DNA from: Rhodococcus sp. KBS0724
GTDB lineage: Bacteria; Actinomycetota; Actinomycetes; Mycobacteriales; Mycobacteriaceae
NCBI RefSeq assembly: GCF_005938745.2
Contig: NZ_VCBX02000001.1
Coordinates: forward strand, 1,135,501 to 1,199,500
Length of the DNA stretch: 64,000 bases
Reading direction: 5' to 3'
In this document: positions 1 to 9,297 of the stretch, one piece after another
Layout: every line of letters starts with the position of its first letter
Position numbering within the stretch: the first letter of the stretch is position 1
Notes under the pieces: model-generated
Seen by the model: the letters and a program-made list of their open reading frames with translations, nothing else
What the model was told of the DNA's origin: nothing
The model's database searches: none
Made by a program: the position numbers and the translations under genes

Positions 1-1
1 C

Positions 2-466
2 AACGTCGTGGCAGGGTTGAAGCTGCAGGGTGAGCGCAACAAGAAGCGCCTCGACGAGGTCGCCGAGCGTTCCCTGCGTGGAGCCAACCTGTGGAACGAG
101 GTCAAGGATCGCCTCGACAAGCCCGGTGGAGGCCTTTCAGGCGGCCAGCAGCAGCGTCTGTGCATCGCGCGGGCCATCGCAGTCTCGCCCGACGTCCTGC
201 TCATGGACGAGCCGTGCTCGGCTCTCGACCCCATCTCGACTTTGGCGATCGAAGACCTGATCACCGAACTCAAGAAGGACTTCACCATCGTCATCGTCAC
301 GCACAACATGCAGCAGGCTGCTCGTGTGAGTGACCAGACGGCGTTCTTCAACCTCGAGGCAACCGGCAAGCCGGGTCAGCTCGTCGAGATCGACGACACC
401 GAGAAGATCTTCTCGAACCCGACGCAGAAGGCCACCGAGGACTACATCTCGGGCCGCTTCGGATAA
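2..466 (+). CDS. pstB: Phosphate ABC transporter ATP-binding protein PstB (3' part)
   Basis: C-terminal 154 residues of the ATPase that powers high-affinity phosphate import with PstS, PstC and PstA. The reading frame is open to the left edge, so the Walker A half lies outside the window. Visible motifs are the ABC signature [14 protein letters not shown], Walker [13 protein letters not shown] and the H-loop [13 protein letters not shown], in family order, and the protein ends with the usual PstB tail ([11 protein letters not shown]). A strong hairpin terminator follows, so this is the last gene of the pst operon. The stop codon lies in a 14-bp tandem duplication. phoU, often next to pstB, is here 5.9 kb away on the other strand. 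Confidence 0.96.
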   Translation, partial: NVVAGLKLQGERNKKRLDEVAERSLRGANLWNEVKDRLDKPGGGLSGGQQQRLCIARAIAVSPDVLLMDEPCSALDPISTLAIEDLITELKKDFTIVIVTHNMQQAARVSDQTAFFNLEATGKPGQLVEIDDTEKIFSNPTQKATEDYISGRFG

Positions 467-481
467 ACCGCTTCGGATAAA
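454..481 (+). repeat. 14-bp perfect tandem duplication across the pstB stop codon
   Basis: CCGCTTCGGATAAA occurs twice head to tail (454-467 and 468-481). The first copy holds the pstB stop codon and the second repeats it just downstream in another frame. It is probably replication slippage with no coding consequence. Confidence 0.9.
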
Positions 482-501
482 CACCGCACGAACATGTTTC
501 G

Positions 502-538
502 CCCCCGTTTCCAACAGGAGACGGGGGTGAAACTTTTT
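502..538 (+). terminator. Intrinsic terminator after pstB
   Basis: An 11-bp stem (502-512 with 517-527, one G-T pair) closes the loop AACA. It is followed by a short gap and five T residues. It separates the pst operon from urease. Confidence 0.8.
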
Positions 539-749
539 GGTTGTGGTGATAGTTCCCACTCCGGTACGCAGAGCTGAGCGTCGTTGGGCGCGCGAATAAT
601 TCGATGAGCAGCGCAAGTGCGTCCACTGGGCGCCGGAGTGGCTGACGGTGAGAATCTCGTGGATACTGACGACGCTTCGAGCAATGCTAATCTCGGCCCG
701 ACAGCACGCTGTCGGATCGATGTCGTTTCACAACCGGAAGGGCTTGTCA

Positions 750-1052
750 GTGCACCTCACCCCTTCAGATACCGAAAAGCTGCTCCTGAGTGTCGCGGGC
801 ATGGTCGCCCGCGACCGTCGCGAGCGCGGGGTACTTCTGAATTACCCCGAAGCGATGGCCCTGATCTCATGTTGGATTCTCGAGCGGGCGCGTGACGGTA
901 TGACGGTTGCGGAACTGATGAATGCCGGTCGCCAGGTGCTCACTCGCGACGACGTCATGGAAGGGGTACCCGAGATGATTGCAAACATCCAGGTGGAGGC
1001 CACTTTTCCGGACGGTCGCAAGCTTGTCACCGTGACGGAGCCCATCCGATGA
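750..1052 (+). CDS. ureA: Urease subunit gamma UreA
   Basis: Smallest structural subunit of the nickel urease, which hydrolyses urea to ammonia and carbamate in the cytoplasm. I start at GTG 750, preceded 7 bases upstream by GGAAGGG. This gives exactly 100 residues, the usual UreA length, with the family N-terminus [13 protein letters not shown] and the motif [13 protein letters not shown]. Frames open further upstream give a non-homologous extension. The 3' end overlaps ureB by four bases (ATGA), showing translational coupling. First gene of ureABCFGD. Confidence 0.96.
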   Translation: MHLTPSDTEKLLLSVAGMVARDRRERGVLLNYPEAMALISCWILERARDGMTVAELMNAGRQVLTRDDVMEGVPEMIANIQVEATFPDGRKLVTVTEPIR

Positions 1053-1534
1053 TCCCCGGCGAAGTACGCGTGTCTTCCGAACCGCTCGAGTTCGGCACGG
1101 ACGCAAACAGAATCACGATGGTTGTCGTCAACGACGGCGATCGTCCGATTCAGATCGGATCGCATCTCCACCTTCCGGCGGCCAACCCGGCACTGACATT
1201 CGATCGCGAAGTGGCCGACGGTTTCCGGCTCGATATTCCGTCCGGGACCTCGGTGCGATTCGAGCCAGGAGTCTCTCGCACGGTGACGCTGATCGAACTC
1301 GGCGGGCTCAAGCGAGTGCCGGGCTTGCAGATCGCGTCCGGCAACCAACTGCCCACGCACGCACGCGAACCTAAGCCGGTGTTGCCGTTCGGCACACCGG
1401 GCGTCGAGGTGGAGGAACCACTTCGGGCGTCGTCGGTGACTGTGCGTATCAGTGATATCGCGGCGACAGACGGTGCAACGACGACGGCCGGTGCACCAGC
1501 ACAGAGCGACGACACAGACGAGGTGACCGCGTAG
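1049..1534 (+). CDS. ureB: Urease subunit beta UreB
   Basis: Beta structural subunit of urease. The first ~100 residues carry the family fold ([49 protein letters not shown]). At 161 residues it is longer than the usual ~100-residue UreB: the last ~55 residues, rich in Ala, Thr and Asp, match no motif I recognise and are probably a flexible tail. It overlaps ureA by four bases and ureC by one (TAGTG), so the three structural genes are translationally coupled. Confidence 0.95.
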   Translation: MIPGEVRVSSEPLEFGTDANRITMVVVNDGDRPIQIGSHLHLPAANPALTFDREVADGFRLDIPSGTSVRFEPGVSRTVTLIELGGLKRVPGLQIASGNQLPTHAREPKPVLPFGTPGVEVEEPLRASSVTVRISDIAATDGATTTAGAPAQSDDTDEVTA

Positions 1535-3243
1535 TGAGCACGATGGATCGGCGTGGTTACGCGTCGCTGTTCGGACCGACTGCGGGCGATCAGATCCGGT
1601 TGGCCGATACCGATCTCTGGATCGAGATCGAGCACGACTACACCGCAACGGGCGACGAAATGGTGTTCGGCGGCGGCAAGAGCATCCGTGAATCCATGGG
1701 ACAGGGCACGACCACCCGCGATCAGGGCGCACTCGACGTGGTCATCACCAATGCCGTGATTCTCGATCACTGGGGAATTGTCCGGGCAGACGTCGGAATT
1801 CGTGACGGTCGCATCGTGGCGATCGGGAAGTCGGGTAACCCCGACATCATGAACGGCGTGCATCCCAAGCTGCTCATCGGGCCGAGCACCGACGTGATCG
1901 CCGGAGAGGGAAGGATTCTCACCGCCGGCGCGATCGATACGCACGTGCACATTCTCAGTGAGATCGAGATGCTGGAGGCGCTCGCCACCGGCACGACGAC
2001 CATCGCCGGCGGCGGAACCGGGCCGACCGAGGCCACCAAGGCCACGACCGTCACCCCTGGCGCCTGGTCGCTCACGATGATGCACCGCGCGCTCGACCAC
2101 ATTCCGCTCAATGTGCTCCTTCTGGGCAAGGGCAGCACCGTGAGTCACGAGGCGCTCCGTCAGGAAGCGCTCGCCGGCGCCGGCGGATTCAAGGTGCACG
2201 AGGACTGGGGCTCGACCCCCGCGGCGATCGACGCGGCCTTGCGCGCTGCCGACGAATTCGGTCTCCAGGTCGCTCTGCATGCCGACAGCCTCAACGAAAC
2301 CGGCTACGTACAGCACACTTTGGACGCTATCGCCGGTCGAGGCATTCACGTATTCCATGCCGAGGGCGCTGGCGGCGGGCATGCTCCCGACATCATCGTG
2401 ACGGCGGGTGAGCCGAATGTTCTTCCGGCATCAACCAATCCGACGTTGCCGCACACCGTCAACACGGTTGCCGAGCACCTCGACATGCTCATCGTGTGCC
2501 ACGCGCTGAACCCCCGTGTCCCGGAGGACCTTGCGTTCGCCGAGTCTCGAATCCGCCCGACAACGATTGCGGCAGAAGATTTCCTGCACGATATCGGCGC
2601 TATCTCCATCACGTCGTCCGACGCTCAGGCAATGGGCCGGATCGGTGAGGTGACCCTGCGAACCTGGCAGGTAGCGCACGTGATGAAGGCGCAGCACGGC
2701 AAGTTGGGCTCGTCCATGCCCGCCGATAACGAGCGTGCTCGCCGATACGTCGCGAAGTACACGATCTGCCCGGCAGTCGCGCACGGCATCGATCATGAAA
2801 TCGGTTCGGTCGAGGCCGGGAAAATGGCCGACCTCGTCTTGTGGGATCCCGCGTTCTTCGGTGTGCGGCCGGCAGCGGTCATCAAGGGCGGCGCGATAGT
2901 CGCTGCGCCCCTGGGCGATCCCAATGCCGCGATTCCGACGCCCCAGCCGGTGTTCGTGCGTCCCGCGATGGCGTCCGCGCCGGGTTCGGCTCCGCACCTG
3001 TCCACAACCTTCGTCTCGCCGATGGCGATCGAGGACGGGCTGGCCGGCCGACTCGGGCTCACTCGCACACTCACCGCGATCCGTCCGACGCGTCACCTCA
3101 CCAAAGCCGACATGCCGAACAACACGGCACTACCGTCCATCGACGTCGACCCGGAGACGTTTGCCATCAAGGTCGACGGTGATCTGATTCAACCCAATCC
3201 CGTAGCTGTAGTGCCGATGGCTCAGCGCTATATGTTGTTCTGA
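1534..3243 (+). CDS. ureC: Urease subunit alpha UreC (catalytic)
   Basis: Catalytic subunit, 569 residues, full length. All active-site residues known from the Klebsiella enzyme are present at a +3 offset: nickel ligands His137, His139, His249, His275 and Asp363, the lysine that is carbamylated to bridge the two nickels at Lys220 ([10 protein letters not shown]), His222, flap Cys322-His323 (IVCHALNP) and Arg339. It should therefore be an active enzyme once nickel is inserted by UreD, UreF and UreG. GTG start at 1534, overlapping the ureB stop by one base. Confidence 0.98.
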   Translation: MSTMDRRGYASLFGPTAGDQIRLADTDLWIEIEHDYTATGDEMVFGGGKSIRESMGQGTTTRDQGALDVVITNAVILDHWGIVRADVGIRDGRIVAIGKSGNPDIMNGVHPKLLIGPSTDVIAGEGRILTAGAIDTHVHILSEIEMLEALATGTTTIAGGGTGPTEATKATTVTPGAWSLTMMHRALDHIPLNVLLLGKGSTVSHEALRQEALAGAGGFKVHEDWGSTPAAIDAALRAADEFGLQVALHADSLNETGYVQHTLDAIAGRGIHVFHAEGAGGGHAPDIIVTAGEPNVLPASTNPTLPHTVNTVAEHLDMLIVCHALNPRVPEDLAFAESRIRPTTIAAEDFLHDIGAISITSSDAQAMGRIGEVTLRTWQVAHVMKAQHGKLGSSMPADNERARRYVAKYTICPAVAHGIDHEIGSVEAGKMADLVLWDPAFFGVRPAAVIKGGAIVAAPLGDPNAAIPTPQPVFVRPAMASAPGSAPHLSTTFVSPMAIEDGLAGRLGLTRTLTAIRPTRHLTKADMPNNTALPSIDVDPETFAIKVDGDLIQPNPVAVVPMAQRYMLF

Positions 3244-3259
3244 CTTGGTGTCGGTCGAG

Positions 3260-3937
3260 ATGACGTCCCCCGAGATTGCGTCGATGCTCCTGGCAGACGG
3301 GCGTCTGCCAACTGGCGGACACGCGCACTCGTCGGGGCTGGAGCCGGCATTGGCGGCCGGACTGCACCAAAGTCAGGTTCCGGATTTCATCCGGGGGCGA
3401 CTCGAGACGGTTGGACTGGTCGAAGCTGCTGCAACTGTGATCACTCGGCGCTGGGCAACGGGCGGGGGGAGTGCACGCGAACTCGCGGACATTTCGAACG
3501 AACTACTCGCCCGCACACCCAGTGCTCCGCTGCGTGAGGCGTCCGTCCAGCTCGGACGTGGGCTGGCCAGGCTGGCGTCGCGGTTGTGGCCGCAACACCC
3601 TGCGGTGCAATTACTGATGGCGTTGCCCGGGCACCCCATGCGTCCGCTGGCATTGGGAGTGTTCACCGCCGTCTCCGGTATGGACGATCTGGCGGCAGCG
3701 CGATCGTGCCTGTACGACGACGCGCAAACCGTCGCGTCGGCGGCACTGAAACTACTGCCGGTAGATCCGGCAGAACCGGTCGAATGGCTGCTACGGGCAG
3801 CCCCGACCATCGAGGCCGTCGCCGCGGCAGCCGTCGCGGTCGAGAGCGCCTCGGACATACCTGCAACAACAGGACCGTTGGTCGAACAATGGTCACTCGA
3901 ACACCACGCTCGATCCAGGAGGATTTTCCGTGCTTGA
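3260..3937 (+). CDS. ureF: Urease accessory protein UreF
   Basis: Accessory protein that bridges UreD and UreG in the nickel-insertion complex. The N-terminal signature [21 protein letters not shown] is followed by an Ala-rich helical protein of about 225 residues, normal for actinobacterial UreF. Three in-frame starts exist (TTG 3245, GTG 3248, ATG 3260); I prefer the ATG because the family motif begins a few residues later, but no strong ribosome-binding site decides it. The end overlaps ureG by eight bases. Confidence 0.92.
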   Translation: MTSPEIASMLLADGRLPTGGHAHSSGLEPALAAGLHQSQVPDFIRGRLETVGLVEAAATVITRRWATGGGSARELADISNELLARTPSAPLREASVQLGRGLARLASRLWPQHPAVQLLMALPGHPMRPLALGVFTAVSGMDDLAAARSCLYDDAQTVASAALKLLPVDPAEPVEWLLRAAPTIEAVAAAAVAVESASDIPATTGPLVEQWSLEHHARSRRIFRA

Positions 3938-4694
3938 CAATCTGAACACCACCACCGACACCGCAACTGCCGCACGAGGTTTGAGGCTCGGTGTTGCCGG
4001 TCCGGTCGGCACTGGCAAGAGCACCCTGATCGCCACCATCTGCCGCGAACTCGCGTCGGAATTCGAGATCGCGGTTGTCACCAACGACATCTACACCGAC
4101 GAGGACGCGAGATTGCTGCGCGCGGCAAACGTCCTGCCGATCGAGCGCATCGTCGCGGTCGAAACCGGCGCGTGCCCCCACACGGCGATCCGTGACGACG
4201 TAACGCCCAATCTCATTGCGGTGGAAGACCTCGAGCGCGAGTTCTACCCACTCGACATGGTGATCGTGGAGAGCGGCGGCGACAACCTCACCGCAACGTT
4301 CAGCCCCGCACTAGTCGACGCGCAGATCTTCTGCATCGACGTTGCCGGTGGCGGCGACGTCGCGCGTAAGGGTGGTCCCGGAATCGAACGTGCAGATCTG
4401 TTGGTGGTCAACAAGATCGACTTGGCTCCGTACGTCGACGTCGATGCTGTGCAAATGGTCGCGGATGCAACGGCAGCGCGCGACGGACTGCCCGTTCTTG
4501 CGCTGAGCCAGAAGGATCATGCCACGATCGATCAGCTCAGCGCGTGGCTTCGCCAGGTCATCGCGGCTCACCGCGAGGGCAATCACGTGCCACAGGATCC
4601 GGGACCGATGGCGCCGCACTTCCACGCCGATGAAGAAGACCACGACCACGACCACGGACACGGTCACGGGCACAGTCATTCTCACGCTCACTGA
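3930..4694 (+). CDS. ureG: Urease accessory GTPase UreG with C-terminal His-rich tail
   Basis: GTPase that delivers nickel to apo-urease. The P-loop GPVGTGKST spans about residues 24-32 and the nickel-binding [13 protein letters not shown] motif and the G4 element VVNKIDL are present. GTG start with GGAGG eight bases upstream. Unusually, the last 25 residues hold 11 histidines alternating with Asp, Gly and Ser. Many UreG proteins carry such a stretch at the N-terminus or leave it to UreE; no ureE is present here, so the tail may act as the nickel store (inference). It lies between ureF and ureD, overlapping both. Confidence 0.96.
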   Translation: MLDNLNTTTDTATAARGLRLGVAGPVGTGKSTLIATICRELASEFEIAVVTNDIYTDEDARLLRAANVLPIERIVAVETGACPHTAIRDDVTPNLIAVEDLEREFYPLDMVIVESGGDNLTATFSPALVDAQIFCIDVAGGGDVARKGGPGIERADLLVVNKIDLAPYVDVDAVQMVADATAARDGLPVLALSQKDHATIDQLSAWLRQVIAAHREGNHVPQDPGPMAPHFHADEEDHDHDHGHGHGHSHSHAH

Positions 4695-5434
4695 TGACTG
4701 AGGGAGCTACGCGTGTTGTCGTCGAGCGAGTGGGCGACACCGCTGTTGCCAAAGAGTTGATCTCCGGCGCTTTTCTGGCCCCGCGACTGGTGAGTGCTCA
4801 CGGACTGCACGTGCGCGTTGCCCTGGTAGGGCACAGTGCAACGCTGTTGGCCGGTGACGACTTGCGGATCGAGTTCGACGTGGCTCCTGGCGCGTTTCTC
4901 GAGGTGCTCGAACCGTCGGGCACCGTGGCGTACAACGCCCGCGGCGGTCACGCGTCGTGGACGGCCACGGCGACGGTCGGCGCGGGTGGCGCTTTGGTGT
5001 GGCGAGCGGCGCCGTTCGTCGTAGCCGGTGGCGCGGATGTCAGTCGGCGCATTGATATTTCGCTGGAGTCCGACGCGGTTGCTCTGCTCGACGAGATGGT
5101 GGTGTTCGGCCGAACGGGAGAGATCGGTGGTGCGCTGCGTTCGGATCAGCGCATCACCGTCGACGGGACACCGCTCCTGGTGGAAACACTGGACCTACGC
5201 AGTGTTCCCGATCGCTCTCGTCCCGGTGTTCTGGGAGGGCATCGAGTTATCGGCACCACTATGTTGCTGGGGATGAAGACCGCGGACACGACCGAGGGGC
5301 ATGTGAGCCCCCTGGCCGGTCCGGGCATGCTGGCCCGCGCTGTCGCGGACCAGGCTCACGAGGTTTCCGCGGCCTTGGATCACGTCAGTTCGGATTGGCG
5401 TGCACGCGTGGCGAGTCGGTTCACCGAGATCTAG
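4694..5434 (+). CDS. ureD: Urease accessory protein UreD (UreH)
   Basis: Last gene of the urease operon; 246 residues. UreD is the scaffold that binds apo-urease and passes nickel from UreG. Family features visible are the beta-rich pattern, GHSATLLAGDDLRIEFDVAPGA and EPSGTVAYNARGG near residues 50-90. ATG 4694 overlaps the ureG stop by one base (TGATG). No hairpin terminator is evident in the 113 bases before the next gene, so some read-through into it is possible. Confidence 0.93.
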   Translation: MTEGATRVVVERVGDTAVAKELISGAFLAPRLVSAHGLHVRVALVGHSATLLAGDDLRIEFDVAPGAFLEVLEPSGTVAYNARGGHASWTATATVGAGGALVWRAAPFVVAGGADVSRRIDISLESDAVALLDEMVVFGRTGEIGGALRSDQRITVDGTPLLVETLDLRSVPDRSRPGVLGGHRVIGTTMLLGMKTADTTEGHVSPLAGPGMLARAVADQAHEVSAALDHVSSDWRARVASRFTEI

Positions 5435-5547
5435 CCTGGCTGTAACTGCAGGCACCTTTCGACCGTGACATAAGACTCCGTGCGACCGGTACACCTGAGG
5501 GCTTTTGTCGGCCAGGATGGGGAGAGGCGAAACCTCGAGGAGACATC

Positions 5548-6294
5548 ATGCGGATAGCAGTGCTCGGTGGGACAGGTTTGATGGGCAAGCTCGTGGTTGC
5601 GGAAGCCGAGGGCAAGGGCCACGACGTGGTGATCGCAGCCCGCTCGACCGGCGTCGATATCAGCACGGGTGCGGGACTGGCCGGAGCGCTCGAAGGCGTC
5701 GATGCAGTAGTCGATGTCAGTGACCACGTCACGAACAGCGCGAAGAAGGCCGTGGCGTTCTTCGAGACTGCGGCGCGGAACATTGCAGCAGCGGAGAGCG
5801 CGGCAGGAGTGCGGCACCATGTAGTGCTCTCGATAGTCAACTGCGACGATCCGCGGTTGAAGGCCTTCGGGTACTACCGCGGTAAGGCTGCGCAGGAACA
5901 AGCTGTTGGTGCGTCGGGTATCCCGTTCACGATTCTGAGATCGACACAGTGGTTCGAGTTCGGACAGAAGACGGTGTCGCTCATGGGTTTCGGCCCGTTA
6001 GCTCTGGTTCCGCGGATGCGATCGAAACCCGTCGCCGCCAAGACCGTCGCGGAGGCGTTAGTGCAGGCGGTGGAGAAGGGACCGTCGGGTCGCGTTGCCG
6101 ATCTCGCCGGCCCCGAAGTCCTCGAGATCCCGGACATGACGCGGAAAATTTTGCGTCATCACGGGACGAAGAAGTTGTTGATCCCGGTCTCGATGCCAGG
6201 GGCCGGCAAGGCCATGCGCTCCGGTGCGCTCCTCCCCGGAGCGGATTCGATCAGTACCGGGCCGAGTTTGGATGAATGGCTGGCAACGAACTGA
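5548..6294 (+). CDS. NAD(P)-binding NmrA/atypical-SDR family protein
   Basis: 248 residues. Begins MRIAVLGGTGLMGKLVV, a Rossmann glycine-rich loop (GGTGLMG) of the atypical SDR/NmrA type, with GVDAVVDVSDHVT and HVVLSIVNCD following the family pattern. The classical YxxxK pair of SDR oxidoreductases is not obvious, so it may be a reductase of unknown substrate or a redox-sensing regulator. ATG 5548 has GAGGAG eight bases upstream. It ends at a bidirectional terminator shared with phoU. Confidence 0.8.
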   Translation: MRIAVLGGTGLMGKLVVAEAEGKGHDVVIAARSTGVDISTGAGLAGALEGVDAVVDVSDHVTNSAKKAVAFFETAARNIAAAESAAGVRHHVVLSIVNCDDPRLKAFGYYRGKAAQEQAVGASGIPFTILRSTQWFEFGQKTVSLMGFGPLALVPRMRSKPVAAKTVAEALVQAVEKGPSGRVADLAGPEVLEIPDMTRKILRHHGTKKLLIPVSMPGAGKAMRSGALLPGADSISTGPSLDEWLATN

Positions 6295-6299
6295 AACAA

Positions 6300-6337
6300 C
6301 AGAAAGGCGGCCACACACATGCGCGGCCGCCTTTCTG
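6300..6337. terminator. Bidirectional terminator between convergent genes
   Basis: Perfect 13-bp inverted repeat (6300-6312 with 6325-6337) with a 12-base loop. The T-run on the + strand and A-run at the other side suit termination in both directions, for the SDR-like gene and phoU. Confidence 0.85.
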
Positions 6338-6354
6338 CTCGTGACGAGGAGTGG

Positions 6355-7050
6355 TTACAGATCCGGGTAGGCGGTCAGTTTGTCGACCTTTTCGGTGGAT
6401 TCGGGCTCTTCGGGCAGCTTGCCGGTAACGAGGAAGATCACTCGGCGTCCGACCTCGACTGCGTGGTCTGCAAATCGCTCGTAGAAGCGACCGAGCAACG
6501 TGATGTCGACTGCTGCCGCAACCCCGTACTTCCAGTCACGATCCATCAGGACCGTGAACAGGTGGCGGTGCAGGTCGTCCATCGCTTCGTCCTCTTCGCG
6601 CAGACGGGCTGCACGCTCGGGGTCACGAGTCTCGAGGACTTCCTTTGCCGCGGCACCGATACTCACGGCGATGCGGCCCATCTCGGCGAAGTAGCCGTTG
6701 ACGACCTCGGGGAGGACATGGTTGGGATGGCGACGACGTGCAATCTTGGCGACGTGCAGGGCAAGGGCGCCCATGCGGTCGATGTCGGCGACGATTTGGA
6801 TTCCGCTGACAACTGAGCGGAGATCGCCGGCAACGGGAGCCTGCAAGGCGAGCAGCGCGAATGCGCGCTCCTCGCAGAGGGTGCTGAGTTCGGTGATCCG
6901 GTCGTGTTCGCCGATCACCTGCTCGGCCAGGGTCAGGTCTGCTTGGAGCAGTGACTGGGTGGCTCGCTCCATAGCGGTGCCTGCCAGTCCTGCCATCTCG
7001 CCGAGCAAGTCTGCAAGCTCGGTCATCTGTTCGTTGTAAGCCACGCGCAT
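6355..7050 (-). CDS. phoU: Phosphate transport regulator PhoU
   Basis: 231 residues, full length. PhoU is a cytoplasmic helical-bundle protein that, with the Pst transporter, keeps the PhoR-type sensor kinase off when phosphate is plentiful. Begins [20 protein letters not shown] and has two PhoU repeats with metal-contact motifs of the E(A/R)xxxD type (about residues 40-110 and 145-215), including [16 protein letters not shown] and [17 protein letters not shown]. It is transcribed toward the urease region and separated from it by a shared terminator. Confidence 0.96.
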   Translation of the reverse strand: MRVAYNEQMTELADLLGEMAGLAGTAMERATQSLLQADLTLAEQVIGEHDRITELSTLCEERAFALLALQAPVAGDLRSVVSGIQIVADIDRMGALALHVAKIARRRHPNHVLPEVVNGYFAEMGRIAVSIGAAAKEVLETRDPERAARLREEDEAMDDLHRHLFTVLMDRDWKYGVAAAVDITLLGRFYERFADHAVEVGRRVIFLVTGKLPEEPESTEKVDKLTAYPDL

Positions 7051-7127
7051 GAGGTCAGAGCCTACGTGCAGTGAAAGTCCAAGTCACAAGCGACAGGTGA
7101 ACGCAAGGTGAATGATCGTGCCTGCCC

Positions 7128-9140
7128 TCAGACGCAGGTTGTGTCTCCGGCGTTGACGGCGGCGATATCGGCGGGCAGCGACGTCGATGCGCTCGTATCC
7201 ACGGATGACGGTTCTGCGGACAACGAAGTTCCGGGATAGGCCGGCGCGACAACTGTGCCGCCGAAATCGCTGCCGATGACCAGTTCGACCATGTCACCCA
7301 TGCTCGGAGTGAGGACGAGTAGTGCACCGGGAATCGCGGATGCGACGGTGGCGGCCTCGGCTTCGTTGCCGGCGGCGTACCGCACCACTGTTGCGGAAGC
7401 CTGGACGTTGGCAAGTCCCGTCGCGGCACTGAAATTTCCGATGGTGGAGATCTGGAATCCGTACGCCGCAAGTTGGTCGGCGGCAGTCGCGGCCTGGCCG
7501 GAAATGCCTGATGCGTTCGAAACATCGATGTAGATGTTGTACGGGCTCATCGCCGACACGAGTGTTGCTTCGGGGACGGGCGTCGTGGCGGTGGACGGTG
7601 CTGAGCTGGTCGACGTCTCGTCGCTGTCTTTCGCGCGCTCTTCACCGGGAAGCGGTTCGTCGTCGATGATGGCCTGGAAGAGGGCTTTGATCTCGTCGGT
7701 CCGGGGGATCTCGTTGCCCCAGTCATTGGTGCCGTCGGTGGGCACAGTCAGGAACGTGACAGCGCCCGCATCGACGTTCTGCAGTGACCGACCCAGTGTG
7801 ACCAGGGATTTTGTGTCGATATTCTCGACAAACGTGTCGCTCGTGAAGGCACTGATGAAACCGTTGAGCTTGCCGGGGTTGAGGAGGACGTTGTTGGACA
7901 GCGCCGAGCGCAGTAGGGCCGACAGAAACTTCTGCTGCCTGGTGATGCGTCCGTAGTCGCCGTTGCCTTCGGCTTCGACATGGCGAGCGCGGACGTAGTT
8001 CAATGCAGTTCGGCCATCGAGCATCTGGTTTCCGCTGGCGGGCAGAACAGTGCCGAGGATGCCGTCTTCGATGGGGACGGGGGAGCAGATATTGACCCCG
8101 CCGATGGTATCGACCATGCGCTCGAATCCCGCAAAATCCATACCCACGAAGTGCCCGATCTTGATTCCGGACAACTTCTGGATGACCTTGACCAGACACT
8201 TCGGGCCACCGAGTGCGTACGTTGCGTTGAGTTTGTCGCCCGAGGCAGCGGGGAAGGATTCACTGGTGTACGTCCCGGTGTTGTTGTCCCAGCCCTGGCA
8301 GACCGGGCGCTCGACATCGAGATCGCGAGGGAACGAGACGGCGACGACGCGGCTGCGGTCGGCGGGGATGTTGACCAGCATGACGGTGTCCGCGCGGGCG
8401 CCTTCCGCGTCTTCGACAGTTCCCGCGCCGATCTCACCACTTGCGCCGGCCCGGGTATCGGTGCCGACAATCAGATAGGTTTCGTCGCCGAGCTGACCGA
8501 GTGCGTCGACGATGTCGTCGGAATTGGTGTCGAGCGCCGCGATCTGCTCGAATCCGCCTTCGATAGTGCGTAGGTATCCCCAGACGACGCCGGTCAAGGT
8601 CAGTGACAAGACGGCAAGAAATGCGACTGCTGATCGGCTGATCGTCTTCACTCGCTGTCGACGCCGAATCTTGTTGAGCGCAAGCCGGCTGCCACCGGTT
8701 TCACTGACGACACGGGGAGAAGCGGAGGACGGTGGGTCGCTGCTGATCCATTCAGCGGCCGCCGGCGCGATCGGTGGGGGAGGCAGCGGCTTGTTGGGAG
8801 GTTGCGAGTTGGGAGGCTTCGAACCGAGGGGCGGGTTGTCCCGGGGCGGGTCGGCTCTCTTCGGGGCCGGCGGTTCGACTACACGCTGGCCGCCCGTATC
8901 GCCTACACGTTGGACAAGTTCCGCGACGGAGATGCTGTCGCTCGGTGGTGCGTCGCGTCGACTGAATCGGCCGAAGCGATCCAGGCCTCGACGCTCTGAC
9001 GCAGGGGTGTCGGACTGCGGCGCCGCGCTGGGTGCGGGTTTAGACGAACGACGATTGCGGTATCGCTGATCTGCGAGGGGCCGCTCCCACGGGGCGCGGC
9101 TTTCGGGCGAAGGTGGGCCCGAGTCGTGATCATCACCCAC
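7128..9140 (-). CDS. LytR-CpsA-Psr (LCP) family protein with LytR_C domain
   Basis: LCP enzymes attach anionic polymers (arabinogalactan in mycolata) to peptidoglycan at the outer face of the membrane. The protein has a ~160-residue Pro/Ser-rich cytoplasmic N-terminus, one membrane helix (AVAFLAVLSLTLTGVVWGYL), the LCP catalytic domain (LIVGTDTRAG, VSFPRDLDV, NATYALGGPKCLV, LNYVRARHVEA with its catalytic arginines) and a C-terminal LytR_C domain near the end. I chose GTG 9140, with AGACAGG upstream, over a TTG at 9206 that lacks a binding site; 670 residues. Confidence 0.9.
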   Translation of the reverse strand: MGDDHDSGPPSPESRAPWERPLADQRYRNRRSSKPAPSAAPQSDTPASERRGLDRFGRFSRRDAPPSDSISVAELVQRVGDTGGQRVVEPPAPKRADPPRDNPPLGSKPPNSQPPNKPLPPPPIAPAAAEWISSDPPSSASPRVVSETGGSRLALNKIRRRQRVKTISRSAVAFLAVLSLTLTGVVWGYLRTIEGGFEQIAALDTNSDDIVDALGQLGDETYLIVGTDTRAGASGEIGAGTVEDAEGARADTVMLVNIPADRSRVVAVSFPRDLDVERPVCQGWDNNTGTYTSESFPAASGDKLNATYALGGPKCLVKVIQKLSGIKIGHFVGMDFAGFERMVDTIGGVNICSPVPIEDGILGTVLPASGNQMLDGRTALNYVRARHVEAEGNGDYGRITRQQKFLSALLRSALSNNVLLNPGKLNGFISAFTSDTFVENIDTKSLVTLGRSLQNVDAGAVTFLTVPTDGTNDWGNEIPRTDEIKALFQAIIDDEPLPGEERAKDSDETSTSSAPSTATTPVPEATLVSAMSPYNIYIDVSNASGISGQAATAADQLAAYGFQISTIGNFSAATGLANVQASATVVRYAAGNEAEAATVASAIPGALLVLTPSMGDMVELVIGSDFGGTVVAPAYPGTSLSAEPSSVDTSASTSLPADIAAVNAGDTTCV

Positions 9141-9238
9141 CGATGCAACCTGTCTCGTCGTTGACTGCCGATACGGACAGTGCGTCTCTTGTCGTCTGCC
9201 GGCCAACTGCTGTTGACGAAGCTGGAGCCATATTACTG

Positions 9239-9258
9239 GTGAATCCTGAGTTATTCAC
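9239..9258. promoter_or_regulatory. Short inverted repeat between LCP gene and dusB
   Basis: GTGAAT and ATTCAC, 6-bp arms 8 bases apart, in the 157-bp gap upstream of the LCP gene. It could be an operator for the LCP gene; nothing else is visible in the gap. Confidence 0.3.
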
Positions 9259-9297
9259 TCAGAAACTTGGCGAATTGCCCGAATTCACAGCAATGAC

